Part shown: piece after piece, positions 6,211 through 6,319 of the stretch
Layout: every line of letters starts with the position of its first letter
Numbering within the stretch: the stretch's first letter is position 1
Assembly (NCBI GenBank): GCA_031256115.1
Contig: JAIRRF010000016.1
Coordinates: forward strand, 1-6,319
DNA: 6,319 nt
From: Treponema sp.
GTDB lineage: Bacteria; Spirochaetota; Spirochaetia; Treponematales; Breznakiellaceae
Reading direction: 5' to 3'
The notes under the pieces: generated by a model
The model's database searches: none
Told to the model about the DNA's origin: nothing
Seen by the model: only the letters and a program-made list of their open reading frames with translations
Program-made: the position numbers and the translations under genes

Positions 6211-6319
6211 TTATTGAATGTTGGTTATCTTTTGGGAATACAAGAATTTCCCGACTTCCAGACCTTTTTTCCCGGCCATATAATTACCGAAAACCTGGAC
6301 AGGAATTATGTTGATCATA
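6211..6319 (-). CDS. Probable C-terminal fragment of an unidentified protein (cut by right edge)
   Basis: On the minus strand a frame enters from the right edge and ends at a TAA at 6211-6213, 17 bp before the start of the small membrane protein. It has about 35 visible residues, including PVQVFGNYMAGKKGLEVGKF. The mix of aliphatic, aromatic and basic residues is protein-like, and the spacing to the next gene suits an operon. I do not recognise the family. An ATG lies at 6318, so a tiny complete gene cannot be ruled out, but a truncated larger gene is more likely. Confidence 0.4.
   Translation of the reverse strand, partial: MINIIPVQVFGNYMAGKKGLEVGKFLYSQKITNIQ

Noticed and set aside
6218..6283. 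Short plus-strand frame near the right edge
   Set aside because: It has only 21 codons, no ribosome site, and is antisense to the more plausible minus-strand frame.

Overview
The window is a gene-dense bacterial segment of moderate G+C content, with seven clear protein genes plus one probable fragment at the right edge. No rRNA, tRNA, insertion sequence, CRISPR array or long repeat is visible. The gene content fits an anaerobe that handles H2: a [FeFe]-hydrogenase-like sensor fused to a chemotaxis signalling domain. A spirochaete of the treponeme type, or a clostridium-like anaerobe, would fit. This is an inference from the sensor's architecture, since no taxonomic marker is present, and confidence in the phylum is low.

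Left block (1-2921, + strand): three co-oriented genes with gaps of 31 and 20 bp. The first is cut by the left edge. It joins the C-terminal part of an [FeFe]-hydrogenase H-domain, a four-cysteine Fe-S domain and a cytoplasmic methyl-accepting chemotaxis (MCP) signalling domain. Next come CcdA, a membrane thiol-electron carrier, and an exported TlpA/ResA-type thioredoxin. The last two form a recognised functional pair: CcdA passes reductant across the membrane and TlpA uses it outside.

Middle block (2918-5681): a minus-strand HAD phosphatase of the pyrimidine 5'-nucleotidase type overlaps the end of tlpA tail to tail by 4 bp. It is divergent, with only 27 bp between start codons, from a plus-strand pair. 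That pair is a CtBP-like D-2-hydroxyacid dehydrogenase, followed after 7 bp by the long (Sua5-type) threonylcarbamoyl-AMP synthase needed for the t6A tRNA modification.

Right block (5702-6319, - strand): a small membrane protein of the 'small multidrug export' family (PF06695 type) converges on sua5. Just upstream of it in the same direction is the end of another reading frame that runs out of the window. The longest stretch without a confidently called gene is the last 126 bases, and the probable partial frame covers most of it.

The most noteworthy item is the H-domain/Fe-S/MCP fusion, a candidate H2- or redox-sensing chemoreceptor, and its placement beside a thiol-redox pair. Domain classes such as this one have been described before (chemotaxis-linked sensory [FeFe] hydrogenases), so I do not claim an entirely new system.
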